A stretch of DNA of 64,000 nt from Guadua angustifolia (taxonomy: Eukaryota > Streptophyta > Magnoliopsida > Poales > Poaceae). Within the stretch, counting starts at the first letter, position 1; each line of letters begins with the position of its first letter. The notes below the pieces were generated by a model. That model worked only from the letters and a program-made list of their open reading frames with translations. It had not been told where the DNA came from and made no database searches. Positions 45,839-56,033 of this stretch are shown piece after piece. The translations under genes and the position numbers were made by a program. The stretch covers positions 71,056,525 to 71,120,524 of the forward strand of contig CM070500.1 of NCBI GenBank assembly GCA_036346375.1, written 5' to 3'.

Positions 45839-46113
45839 GAGCGAGTACAATAAGATCACCTTAACTTACTATTAGTTTGTATATATTAGTTTTGTTCTAT
45901 GTGAAAGAGTGAGAAAAGATGAAAGAGAAGAGAGCTGAGCTTTGCACGGGAATATAGATAGATTATTTATGTACAAGCGAGAAGAGATAATTATTGCACA
46001 ACATGTAGAGACAATTTTTAGAGATAGTTATTATACAAATTGGCTTTTAACTTACTTTAGATGATATAGATAAAAGATAGAATAAATATAAGATTTTGCT
46101 ATTGTACATGCCC
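45839..46113. mobile_element. Tourist-like MITE, 275 bp
   Basis: Ends GAGCGAGTACAATAAG and CTATTGTACATGCCC, flanked by TAA (45836-45838, 46114-46116). The acaata/tattgt terminal core is shared with the elements at 16896 and 44365, and the interior has diverged. Confidence 0.75.
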
Positions 46114-46344
46114 TAATTCCTGTAGGTTCCCGCGCGGTCAGCACGACGTACGGGTTAACGTCAGCGCATGCATTCGCTCCTCCATGTTAAGCCGTGACAA
46201 AAATACTACCCGATAAGCAGATCGAAGTTCTTTGACCTAGCTAGAAGCCTAGAAAAATGCAGTCCCAAGAAACCGTCATTTAGACACAATTACTTATTTC
46301 AATGTCTCCGCTTGCATGCATACTCTACGGGGTTTTTTTTATTA

Positions 46345-46582
46345 CTCCCTCCTATCATAAATACGCGGTCTTTAAAACATAGTTTTGTCTAATATTTTTT
46401 ATTATAATATATTTATAAAACCTAATGAAAGTATAATATTATGAAAGTACTTTTCGAGATAAATCTATACATATAATTTTTATGTATCTAATTTAAATAC
46501 TTAAATAGTTGTTGATAATTAAAATTTTGAAAATTTGACTATACATATATCCAAAACGATAACTATTTATAATTGGATGGAG
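46345..46582. mobile_element. Stowaway-like MITE copy
   Basis: Starts CTCCCTCCTATCATAAATA after TA and ends near aattggatggag. Same family as 28705, 44026 and 47632 by shared internal blocks. Confidence 0.65.
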
Positions 46583-47631
46583 CGCGCATGTATTTTAAAA
46601 TCTAAACTTTGTATTTTTTTTCACAACGATTAATCTAGGACGTGTAGGTTATGTGACACAAAAAGTGATCCGTTGAATTCACGTTATTTGAAAGCAATTT
46701 GGTCTCCATCTCTCCGAGCAACTCACATGCGGAACAAGAACAGGGTCAGGTGGCGGTTTCTTCTCTCGCTTTTTTTCCGGTTAAAATTGTGGCCCAATGT
46801 ATCCAACTTTTATAACAGTGTTTATTTTTATTATACCAAAGAACCATTTCTGACCCAGCCTTGATTGAAAGCAAGATGGAATCCCTAGTTCCCTACATCG
46901 TCAGACAGGCGTGCGAAAATGAGTAACTCATGTCAGGTTTCCAACCACGAACTACGTACTAATCGCATGAATAGATTAGTACCAGAAGACCGTAAAGCAT
47001 GGAGCAGATATATGCTAGGTATATACATCGATGCATGTCTCTCGAGTCTCGACTGGTGCTCAGCTCAGTTGACCGGTGAGAGCATGCACATGCGATGGAG
47101 AGGTGAGATCGATCGCGATGTCGTCGTTACATGGACTGTGAGCTGTGTGCTTACGCTAACGTGCGTACGGATTCAATGCAAGATCATTCATATAATGCCG
47201 ATTTATCTATGCCGAGCCAGGCCGCTAATATAACGTTGAACTTGGACCGTTTCTCCGGTGGATCAGCCTCTTCGGCCAACTTTTTCAAAACTTTTTGATC
47301 CCGGGCCCCCGCCGCTGACCATACAGACGTACGGTTGGCGAGTCAATCAACAGCTATAAGCTAGTCATTGAGACCGCTAAGACTTGTACCAAGCGTACGT
47401 ATGCGAGGTCTGTACGCACGTGGTCCACCCGTGTACGTGCACGCGGCTTTATGTGCCCGCCGGCCGGGTGAGTCAGCACGTACCGCGGTGGCGTGCGCGA
47501 CACTCCGATCATCTGCTTGGTTACGTACGGCGATGACGTGTTTTCTTTTTAATGATCTAGTTGACAAATGTAGAGCGTATTTTATGTTTCAATACAAGTT
47601 AGTGTGATATTCTTTTTGTACCTCTAATATA
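46583..47631. other. Intergenic, no gene recognised
   Basis: The 104-codon frame at 46919-47233 has no domain and no codon or composition signal that persuades me. 47280-47520 is GC-rich with overlapping frames on both strands. Confidence 0.4.
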
Positions 47632-47891
47632 CACTCTATTCGGTCGTAAAGAGTTGTCGTTTGTGGACATTGGCATAGTCTCTAAAACACAACTTTAACC
47701 ACTAATTTCCATTATAGTATGTTTATAAACCTAATAAAATTATAATATTATAAAAAGTACTTTTCGAGACAAATATATACATATGATTTTTCATGTATCC
47801 AATTTAAATATTTAAAAAGATATTGACAGTCAAAGTTTCAAATGTTTAACTGCACCTATGTCCAAAATGATAACTATTTGTGACGGAGGAA
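47632..47891. mobile_element. Stowaway-like MITE copy
   Basis: Starts CACTCTATTCGGTCGTAAAG after TA and ends aactatttgtgacggaggaa. It keeps the full interior and serves as a reference for the split copy at 28705-30805. Confidence 0.65.
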
Positions 47892-48164
47892 TATTCATCT
47901 TTACTTGATATTCTCTATACGCATATATTGACTACAATGTTTGGTCATGATAATTAGGGGTTGTCTAGTCTTTTTCAATATCTCATTAGTCTATGTGATA
48001 AGAGAAAATACGCACTGTAAGCTTGGACGGAGGGAATACTAATTAGGTGGTGGATGACCTGTCTCTAAATTAACAGCAAGTATGAAGAATTTGTATAAAT
48101 GGTTAATTAGCGACCTGCACTACACGTACTAAAATGCAGCTAATTAGTGCTGCAAACTTGCACC

Positions 48165-49646
48165 TAGGATATGATTGGATCGAAGGTAGATATTTTTGGA
48201 TTCGGAATCGGTTTCGGATATTTTGATTCGGATTCAGGACTATACTATATGTCGGTTTGGCATTTACTGAGAATATTATTGGATATTTTCGAAAATAGTC
48301 AAACCGGATATCTAGAATCTCCAATGCGGCAACCGAGCAATGCCTCCCATAGTTGGTTAGTCCCCTAGGCAAAGGCCAAGGGGCAAGGAGGCCACGCCCA
48401 GGGCTAGCGCAAGTGACCGGTGCCTCGCGCCTCACACCAAGAGCATCACGGGGGGAGGGGGGGTTAGGCCCACCGCGGGGCGGCATAGTGGCACCAAGAG
48501 CGGCGTAGGGAGGCCTCAACCAGGGCTAGGGCAGGGTAGCTGGTGCCAAGAGATCACCCATGCTGCACAAAGATGGCGTAGGGCGGCACAGCGACACCAA
48601 GAGGCCGCGGCCGGGGCTGGTGTGGGGTGGCCAGTGCCTCACGCCGGGAGTAGTGCAAGGAGGTCAAGTCCAGTGCAGCGCGAGGACAACGCAAAGTGGC
48701 GCAGGGAGGTTGCGACTGAAGCCAGCGTAGGGAGGCTGCAGCTAGGGCCGGTGTAGGGAGACCATAGTGGGGGCCGCTGGAGCTCAACTAGAGAAGAGGA
48801 AGAATGAAAGACAGAAGGAGGTGGAAGTGAGGAAAAGGAAGGAGAAAGAAAGAAGAAAGGAAGGAGAAGCCAGGGAAAGAGAAAGAAAGGAATGAGAGAT
48901 AAATAAGGAAAGGGTGGCACGGCCGCGAAAAAGCAAAGGAGAAAAAGAAGAAAAAAAAGAGAGAAAAAGAGAAAAAAAAGGATAAAAGAAAAGATTAAAA
49001 CATTTTTGGCTCTAAATTTCTTGCGACATACTTGATTTAGTTTGTTTAAAGCTAGTGGAAAGCTACATTTAAACTCTTACATTGATTAATCATTGCTATA
49101 TATGTGATCTATGTGGTATCTTTTTTCACACGATATCTGATAAAATAATATCCGGTATTGTATCAATCTCGCTCTGTATTCACTTTGAATCTGCAATCGA
49201 TATTATCCATACTGTATTTGTATCCGACAATAAACGAATCTAACTTTAAATCCGATAAAAAATATAATTTAGATCTAAATAGAACGATATTCCATAGAAT
49301 TCGAGACGACTGCGCCTCCACTTGCACCTCTTCCCTACCAGTCTGGGTGGGACCTGGCTTCTGACAACGCGGCTTGAGCTTGACCCCCCGGACGACTCTT
49401 TCTTTCTTGACTCTAAAAACGGCCGAGAGGTTGCGAGCTGGCGGCGTCTGTGTCAGAGCGCCGATCGCCACGCTGCTCCATCCGACGTAAAATTTGGTTC
49501 ACACTCGACACCTCCTCCGATCCCTTGGTCAGAATCAATCAATCAATCAATCAAAAGATACTGTACATGCACTGCTCCAGGCTCTTTAAAAGAATTAATT
49601 AATCTTGGCCACGCTCGAATAACTCCGTCTGATCCGAAGCCGACCG
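48165..49646. repeat. Degenerate ggat-repeat element with purine-rich core
   Basis: Begins with atgattggatcgaaggtaga, then many ggattcgg/cggatat motifs (48170-48310) and closes with gtatccgacaataaacg motifs (about 49200-49260). Between them are GC-rich DNA and a long AG-rich low-complexity tract (48790-48990). This resembles common grass elements full of ggatacgg motifs. No coding sequence survives. Confidence 0.4.
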
Positions 49647-49917
49647 ATCGAGTGGCATTCAGCAACGCCAGCCGGTTGCGTGGATCAGCGGACGCCGGTT
49701 CAAAATCTAAATTTTAAAAATTTTGGTTGAGACTTTAGATTTTAGCGGACTAAGATTTCAAATCCTAATGAAATAAAAAACAAAAAATTTCAGAATTACT
49801 ACAGCAATTTCGATAAATTTTGCTTAGATTTTAGTTGTTTTGACCAGATTTTGCATCAATTTTCATGTGAAGAATTATAATACCTTTTGTGAGAAATATA
49901 TGTAAATATATATATAT
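49647..49917 (+). repeat. Left copy of a 271-bp direct duplication
   Basis: Matches 51774-52044 from atcgagtggcattcagcaac to the (TA)n at its end, at a constant offset of 2,127 bp. The differences I see are single-base transitions. The copies bracket a 1.86-kb insertion that includes a solo LTR. Confidence 0.9.
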
Positions 49918-50253
49918 GCAACTGGAACGGATATTTTCCGACCGACCGACCGACCGAATCAATTCGGATAGTGATTTGAATAGTTTTTCGGATATTCGAA
50001 GAATTTTCCGGATACGGATACGGATAAGGATAGTTATCTCGAATAAGGATACGGATACGGATAGTAATTATCCGACGGATACAGGAATATCCGAGTTTAT
50101 AATCGGATAATATCCGGATATAAAATATGGATATTATCCGAAAACTTTAAAGACTTCTCTAAGACTGTGAGTCTGTAACTCTCCAATCAAAGAGCACCAA
50201 TCACCAGAGTCTGAAGACACTAGTACCAGTGTACCAATACCACTCTTGGTAGT
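49918..50253. repeat. ggatacgg-type repeats left of the solo LTR
   Basis: Contains (GACC)n near 49940 and many cggata/tatccg units (49960-50140), then a short accagtgtaccaat repeat. Continues beyond the LTR at 51310-51773 (ccaagtgcca repeats, then tatccg units ending attacatcccta). Confidence 0.6.
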
Positions 50254-51309
50254 TGACGAATACTCCTACCAGGGGTACCCTACTGCGAAGTATACATCTA
50301 TTTCAAAATCGTATTTCTCTCAATCATCTGGACTCAGAGTCCAGACCGACGACGATACAGAGTGTTTAAAGGGATGCCATCAAAGCCCCCGCCCCTCGCA
50401 GATGGGATTATCCCTAAATATCGGCTGGATCGCTGGATGAACCATCTTGGGTCCATCTCTAGGCCCGAAGAGACACGAAGGATTGCTCGGTCTCAGTTGA
50501 GCCCGCTGGGGGCACCCCGACCGGGCTACCGATCGGGCGTCCCCACATGCTCCGACCAGGCAGCTGGTCGGGCGTTCCCACGGACTCCGACCAGACTCCC
50601 GGACAGAGCCTCTGTAAATCCCCGTCGCTTAGCGGTCAACTCCAAGCCGGCCCCCAGTACCAGACTCCTTCCCGAGACAATACCGGGGGGGCGCTAAGTC
50701 AAGCACCAGTCCCCTCATCCTGTCAGGCGCAATGGAGGGGCACACTTCGTCTCAAGGCGGTGTTAGGGCACAACGTAAGCAACGTCAGCATCTGACAAAC
50801 GGACAGAGGGCAGGTGCGCACCTTCCCAACGGAACACTACCTGTTGTGTCTACCAACCCAGCGTGGGATGGACAGAAACCTGTCAGGTGCCAAGACCGAA
50901 GACCAGGACTCTCGGGCATAGTATGCCCCTATATCTTTCCTCCGTATTCCCGTGTAACCTGCCCCCTCCGACTATATAAAGGGAGGCAGGCCCTCTAGGG
51001 AAGGGGGCTGATCAGATTTTCTCATTTTACCTCGTTCGCTCATCCGACCTCATTCGGGCCTCCCGACCCGAGTGAGCGCTCTGAACTCTCAGGCTCCCCT
51101 ACACAAACGAGCGTTGAGGGCCTGTCCTTAGCTCTCGCTTGTAATCGATCACCCTCTGAGCAATGAGATCCACCACCACGAACTGGAAGTAGGGATATTC
51201 GGCCCGAACCAGTATACATCTTGGACTTCCGAGTCTAACCATTCAAGGAGTGGGGACGCGCGACCCCTAAACTTACAAATTTACTTGCCGGTTATATGAA
51301 ACACCGACA
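50254..51309 (+). mobile_element. Solo LTR of the 8.6-kb LTR family
   Basis: Begins TGACGAATACTCC and ends ATGAAACACCGACA. Perfect 5-bp duplications GTAGT lie at 50249-50253 and 51310-51314. A TATA box (actatataaaggg near 50972) sets plus orientation. Its ends and promoter block match the reverse complement of 8649-9694. Its 3' third also resembles the LTR region at about 59650-59930. No internal domain remains. Confidence 0.92.
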
Positions 51310-51773
51310 GTAGTCTACCAGTACCAGTGCCAACTGCCAAGTGCCAAGTACCAACTACCATTCTACCAAGTGCCACACTGCCACTGCCAAAGTGCTAACG
51401 CCAAGTGCACCACAACGCCAAAGTGCGTTCATTATTAATTCTTAATTATGTACAATGCAACTATAGTAAATTCTTGTACTATTTTCTTCACATTTTGTCA
51501 ATAATTATTCATAACTCATAAGTAATCTACTAATCAGTATGTTACATGTGCAATAAATGATCTATATTTTCGTGTATTATCCGGCTAAAAATATTCGTAC
51601 CGTATTGAATCCGGTGCATATTAAGCCGTATTAAGTAAGTGATAATATCCGGTATTATTCGCATTCGTATTCACATCCGACACCATTCGTATCCGACTTC
51701 GTATTCGATAAAAAATATGGATACGGATACGGGATGAACAATATCCGACCGTATCCGATCCGATTACATCCCT

Positions 51774-52029
51774 ATCGAGTGGCATTCAGCAACGCCAGCC
51801 GGTTGCGTGGATCAGCGGACGTCGGTTCAAAATCTAAATTTTAAAAATTTTGGTTGAGACTTTAGATTTTAGCGGACTAAGATTTCAAATCCTAATAAAA
51901 TAAAAAATAAAAAATTTCAGAATTACTACAGCAATTTCGATAAATTTTGCTTAGATTTTAGTTGTTTTGACCAGATTTTGCATCAATTTTCATGTGAAGA
52001 ATTATAATACCTTTTGTGAGAAATATATG

Positions 52030-52044
<15 letters not shown>
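51774..52044 (+). repeat. Right copy of the 271-bp direct duplication
   Basis: See the left copy at 49647-49917. This copy runs into an expanded (AT)n microsatellite (about 52032-52068) and then flanking DNA, so it probably sits at the original locus. Confidence 0.9.

Positions 52045-52068
<24 letters not shown>
52032..52068. repeat. (AT)n microsatellite
   Basis: About 18 uninterrupted TA units. The left duplication copy has only about five, so this run expanded (or the other contracted) after duplication. Confidence 0.9.
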
Positions 52069-52071
<3 letters not shown>

Positions 52072-52849
52072 GTATTACCTTTACTCCACATATACATGTA
52101 AATACTCTCAATTTAACCTATAAAAGAGTATGGCATCGGTATTATGGATTTGACCTTGTTTGTTTTGCTTTCGCATCCATCAGGTCTAAGGATTCGACTT
52201 TAACCTGACCTGTACTATGCTTTTTGTGCATCGTGTACGTGCCAATAGCAGCACATCTCGGAATATACTCTATGTTGATCATACTAGATGCTCAATTGAC
52301 AAACGCGTGACTGCAGATAGAAAGAATCATCAACATAGACAAAGATTTTAACTGAGAAAGAAAATCTTCTTCAGAAGCTAGGAAAAAAGAACCAAATTGT
52401 CATATTTTCTAAAAATTACAAAAGTTTGACCACATTCCTTTTTTCTATGGTAGGTCAGGCATACTCTCATGACCCTTCTCAATTAACCCAACGAAGCAGA
52501 TTGAAGTGCATCAGTAGCATTGTCTAAATTTTTAAAAATTGCAAAAGCTTGATCATGATTTGAAATTTTTACGGTAAAATAGGCATGTTTTCGGGACCCT
52601 CCTAAAATTTTTTCAAGAACCTGCAAATTAAGCAGCTCAACCAAATCAGCGAAACTGCTTTAAATATATCAGTAGCATTGCCAGCATTTTTAAAAATCTC
52701 ACAAATTTGATCATGATCTGAAATTTTTGTGGTACGTTAGGCATGCTTAGAGGGCCCTTCTAAAAAAGTTTCAAAAATTTATAATATGATTTAATAGTTC
52801 AATCAAATCAGTGAAACTCTTTTCTATTTTCTCCAAAAAAATTAACAAA
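52069..52849. other. Intergenic, no gene recognised
   Basis: AT-rich DNA in which a block (gaaatttttacggta, aggcatg, ccctcctaaaa, atcagcgaaactg) recurs about three times between 52440 and 52810 with spacing near 150-180 bp, suggesting an old degenerate tandem repeat. Confidence 0.4.
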
Positions 52850-52963
52850 TATGGAGCGCCGACACTGTAGGTTCAACAAAATTCGCTACAGTATTGTGCG
52901 CTAGTCAGATTCAAACCGGGGACCGGGTGCCGCCAAGCGATGGTCTAACCAACTGAGCAGCCG
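52850..52963 (-). mobile_element. Candidate tRNA-derived SINE
   Basis: The minus strand reads TGCTCAGTTGGTTAGACC (A-box region, complement of about 52942-52959) and, about 32 bp on, GGTTTGAATC (B box, complement of 52908-52917). This resembles a tRNA start, but the acceptor and anticodon stems do not close, so it is a SINE or tRNA pseudogene rather than a tRNA. Confidence 0.5.
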
Positions 52964-52967
52964 AAGC

Positions 52968-53201
52968 TAGGGCTGGAAATTAAGCTCGAGGCTCGCAGCT
53001 CGGCCAGGCTCGGCTCGGCTCGATGCGACAACGAGCCGAGCCCGAGCTCTTGCTTGTTCGCTTCGATAGCGAGCCGAGGCGAGCTCGGGCTCGGCTCGTT
53101 GGCTCGATAGGCTCGTTAATTCTGTGGATAAGTTATGAAATAAATAACATTGATGGCATTGTTATGAAACAAATAACATTGATAACTTTGAAATAACATT
53201 G
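52968..53201. mobile_element. Truncated repeat element rich in ggctcg, cut by a gypsy insertion
   Basis: Starts TAGGGCTGGAAATTAAGCTC and continues with many gctcggctcg motifs. This resembles the ends of abundant grass elements (hAT-like TAGGGCTGG start). It ends abruptly at the LTR starting 53202; the other half is not in the window. Confidence 0.45.
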
Positions 53202-53937
53202 TGTTGACACCAAAAACGTGACGGAGGGTTTTCAGCCTCAACACACCAGACGACCACCGGGTTCAAGTGTGTAGGCGTGCCAGCCGATTTGACCTTGTAA
53301 TCGGCAAGAAGATAAATGGATCTAATCGACTTATGCAAGTCGATTTCGATCAAAGCAAACGGTAAGTCTAGCCGATCCGGCGGAAAGACTAGACGGGGTA
53401 AATAGGCCACTTCTTCCCGAAAAAGGCGATGCGCAGCAAAATCGAAGAAAAAGATGAACCAAAAAGGGTGTAATGCAACAAAGATCAATACGGCGATGCG
53501 CAACTCGATTGATCAAAGAGTATTACAGATGAAAGATTACAAGCTAAATTGGCTACTCCTAATTGACAGGAAAGTAAAGGAAAAGTAGATGCGTGTTTGT
53601 GGGTTGGCTCTGGGCGATCTTTTCCTCTCGCCTCTGGTCCTCTTATATAGTCGTCGATTTGATCGTATTCACCCTGGACTCTTGTAAATCTTATCCGCAT
53701 CGGCGTCTTGATCCTTCCAAATTTGGCGTCGTATCGGTCCAGGAGTCTGATTCTTAACCAAACCCGTCTTATCTTCCAAAACCGATTAAGATCTTCCAAA
53801 TCCGATGAGCAGTATCCGTGTCGGTCTCTTCCTTCCAAACAGATTTTCCGAGATATTCCTAAGTTATATTCTTTCCATGTTTCGTTAACCTGGGACTTGC
53901 CGATATTGACCATACTTGCCAAATTTGGGTGCAAACA
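53202..53937 (-). mobile_element. 3' LTR of the gag-only gypsy element
   Basis: On the minus strand it runs from TGTTTGCACCCAAATTTGG to TTTTTGGTGTCAACA, 736 bp, with short imperfect inverted ends. A cctatataagg-type promoter box on the minus strand appears as tcttatatagtcg near 53640. The outer flank is cattg; the partner duplication is lost with the 5' LTR. Confidence 0.8.
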
Positions 53938-54057
53938 TATGCCCCCCATTTTTGGGAGATAACTTGTTATCTTCCAAAAATCTTCATCATCGGCTTGTAC
54001 TTCATCGGCTATTGAATATTAAGTAGCCGATACACACTCAGCTTCCTTGTGGCCAAT

Positions 54058-56033
54058 TCATAGCTGGATGAATGCCTCTTTAGCCGATTCTGTCTTTATT
54101 TTAATTTTGACTGGCAGAGTAAACACCATGTTGACGTCCATTGGGGGGGTGTCGTCGGCGAGCTCTTTCCAATTTATTTGGCCAATTATCTGGTCGATGA
54201 GAACACTGCCCTTGCCGACTACCTCTTCTTTCATATTTCTCAAGTAATAGAGAAAAAGTCGGCAAGTTTGGGTCTTTGCTTTTGTGGAGATTCTTGATCT
54301 CATACCATCGTCCGACTTGCAGCTCTCTTTTCCTTTGCGTGAGCAGTGGACCAGGTTGATCGAAAAAAGGTTGACATCGACTTGCATCGTCGGCTCTTCT
54401 GCAAACTTCAGCCGACCGTCTTCAATAGCTGATTGTATCTGTTGGCGAAAAATATTGCAATTATTAGTATTATGAGAGTATGAATGATGCCATTTGCAAT
54501 ACCTTCGCTTCTTTATTTCATCAGCCGACGGTATAACATGTCCTTCTGACAACCGTATCAGCTTTTCTTGTAACAATAAGTCAAAGATACGATCACACTT
54601 GGACACATCAAATGTGTACTTGGCTTCAGTTTTGTTCTTCATCGGCTTTAGCCAAGTACACACAAGCGATTTCTTCGGGCCTTTGATCCACTCAGCCGCA
54701 TCGATATCGGCTTCATCTTCGTTAGAGACTTTACTAGAGCTGTATTCAGCCATGTTTATTTCAGTGGTCTCTTTATTTGGCTGAAATCCTTTAAAGTCCT
54801 TACTTTCAGGATATCGGCTTTCTTGCGCCGATACTCGATGGAGCAAGTGACCTAGATCAGAAATTCTGTCGAAAACTTCTCCTTAGCGGCGAATTAGCCC
54901 TTGATAAGCTAAATCGGCCAATTGGTCATCGGGTAAAGTAACGTTAAAGCACCTGTTGCGTACTTCCCGAAACCGTCTTATGAAGTCGGCGACAGGTTCA
55001 CCGAACTTTTGTTGGACTGAGCTCAAATCGGAGATTCTGAGCTCCTGGCTTCTAGTGAAGAAGTATTCATGAAATTGACTCTCTAAATCGTTCCAGAAGT
55101 GGACCGAATTTGGAGGAAGATTTATGAACCACATGAAAGCAGTTCCAGACAATGATAACGAAAATAATCTAATCCTTAGCCCATCGGACTGGGCAGCTTC
55201 ACCGCATTGGGCAATAAATCGTCCGATGTTTTCTAAAGTAGTAACAGAATCGTCCCCTGAGAATTTGGCAAAGTCTGGGACTCGGTAATTGCGTGGATAG
55301 GCCATGTGATCAATGTAATCCGGGTACGGCTTACGGTAGCCGACCGTCCTACCCCTTGGTTGCAGGCCAAACTAGTCTTTCAATACAATCGAGATTTGGT
55401 CGACCCAGTTGACATCCTGCCCCCCGAGTGTCAACTCGGGTTGCCGATTAGGCCTTTGACCATAAACAGCATCCTGCCCCCCGAGTGCTAGCTCGGGTTG
55501 CCGATTGGGTATCACCTCCTGGTATTGTTGTGGCGCTTGATCACGTCTATCGGCTCTGGGTGTAGGTGGCTCTGGCACGGGTGCAAAGGGTTCCGTGTAG
55601 GCAACCACTCTGTGAGTCGCCTGATTCGCGGTCGGAATCGGCCTGTACATATGCTCGTTAATTTGTAGCCGATTGGGTATAGACACCAAGCGATACCGAA
55701 GGCAATAGCGTAGCCGACGTGATGGGTTTTGCAGCGTCGGTATATGCATAGTACTGAGTGAATCCATCGGATTGTTTCAGCACCGTGGGTTGAGTCAGCA
55801 TTGCAGGAATTGCTGATGCCGACTTAACGCCACGTTAGTTGGCGCCCAGCGTGGGTAGGATCGTCGGAAGTTGTTGCAATGGTTCTAACAGACTTCCTGG
55901 CGTGGCCAACTCTTGAGCGATTGTCTTAACGCTGTTTTCTATCATCGGCCCCAAAGTTGTGACCAAGGTCGATGATTGGTTGATCAGCGCATGATGTACC
56001 GACTGCTCAATCATAGAAGATAACTCGGCCTGA
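54058..56033 (-). pseudogene. Gag of a non-autonomous gypsy element, decayed
   Basis: The gag core at 55305-54883 reads RNYRVPDFAKFSGDD, then GTAFMWFINLPPNSVHFWND and GEPVADFIRRFREVRNRCF, the retrotransposon gag pattern. A C-terminal part (54846-54058) has a knuckle-like CKWHHSYSHNTNNC. The N-terminal part (about 56033-55372) is Pro/Gln-rich with a 15-residue repeat (NRQPELALGGQD / NRQPELTLGGQD). One frame runs through apart from stops at 55835-55837, 55372-55374 and 54883-54885 and a frameshift near 55690. Upstream coding continues at 58966-59078 across the nested LTR. Gag assembles the particle; pol would have to be supplied in trans. Confidence 0.75.

Noticed and set aside
46919..47233. 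104-codon plus-strand frame
   Set aside because: No recognisable motif, no splice context and no sign of a gene on either side.
52908..52959. True tRNA gene
   Set aside because: A and B boxes are present but acceptor and anticodon stems do not pair; called a SINE candidate instead.
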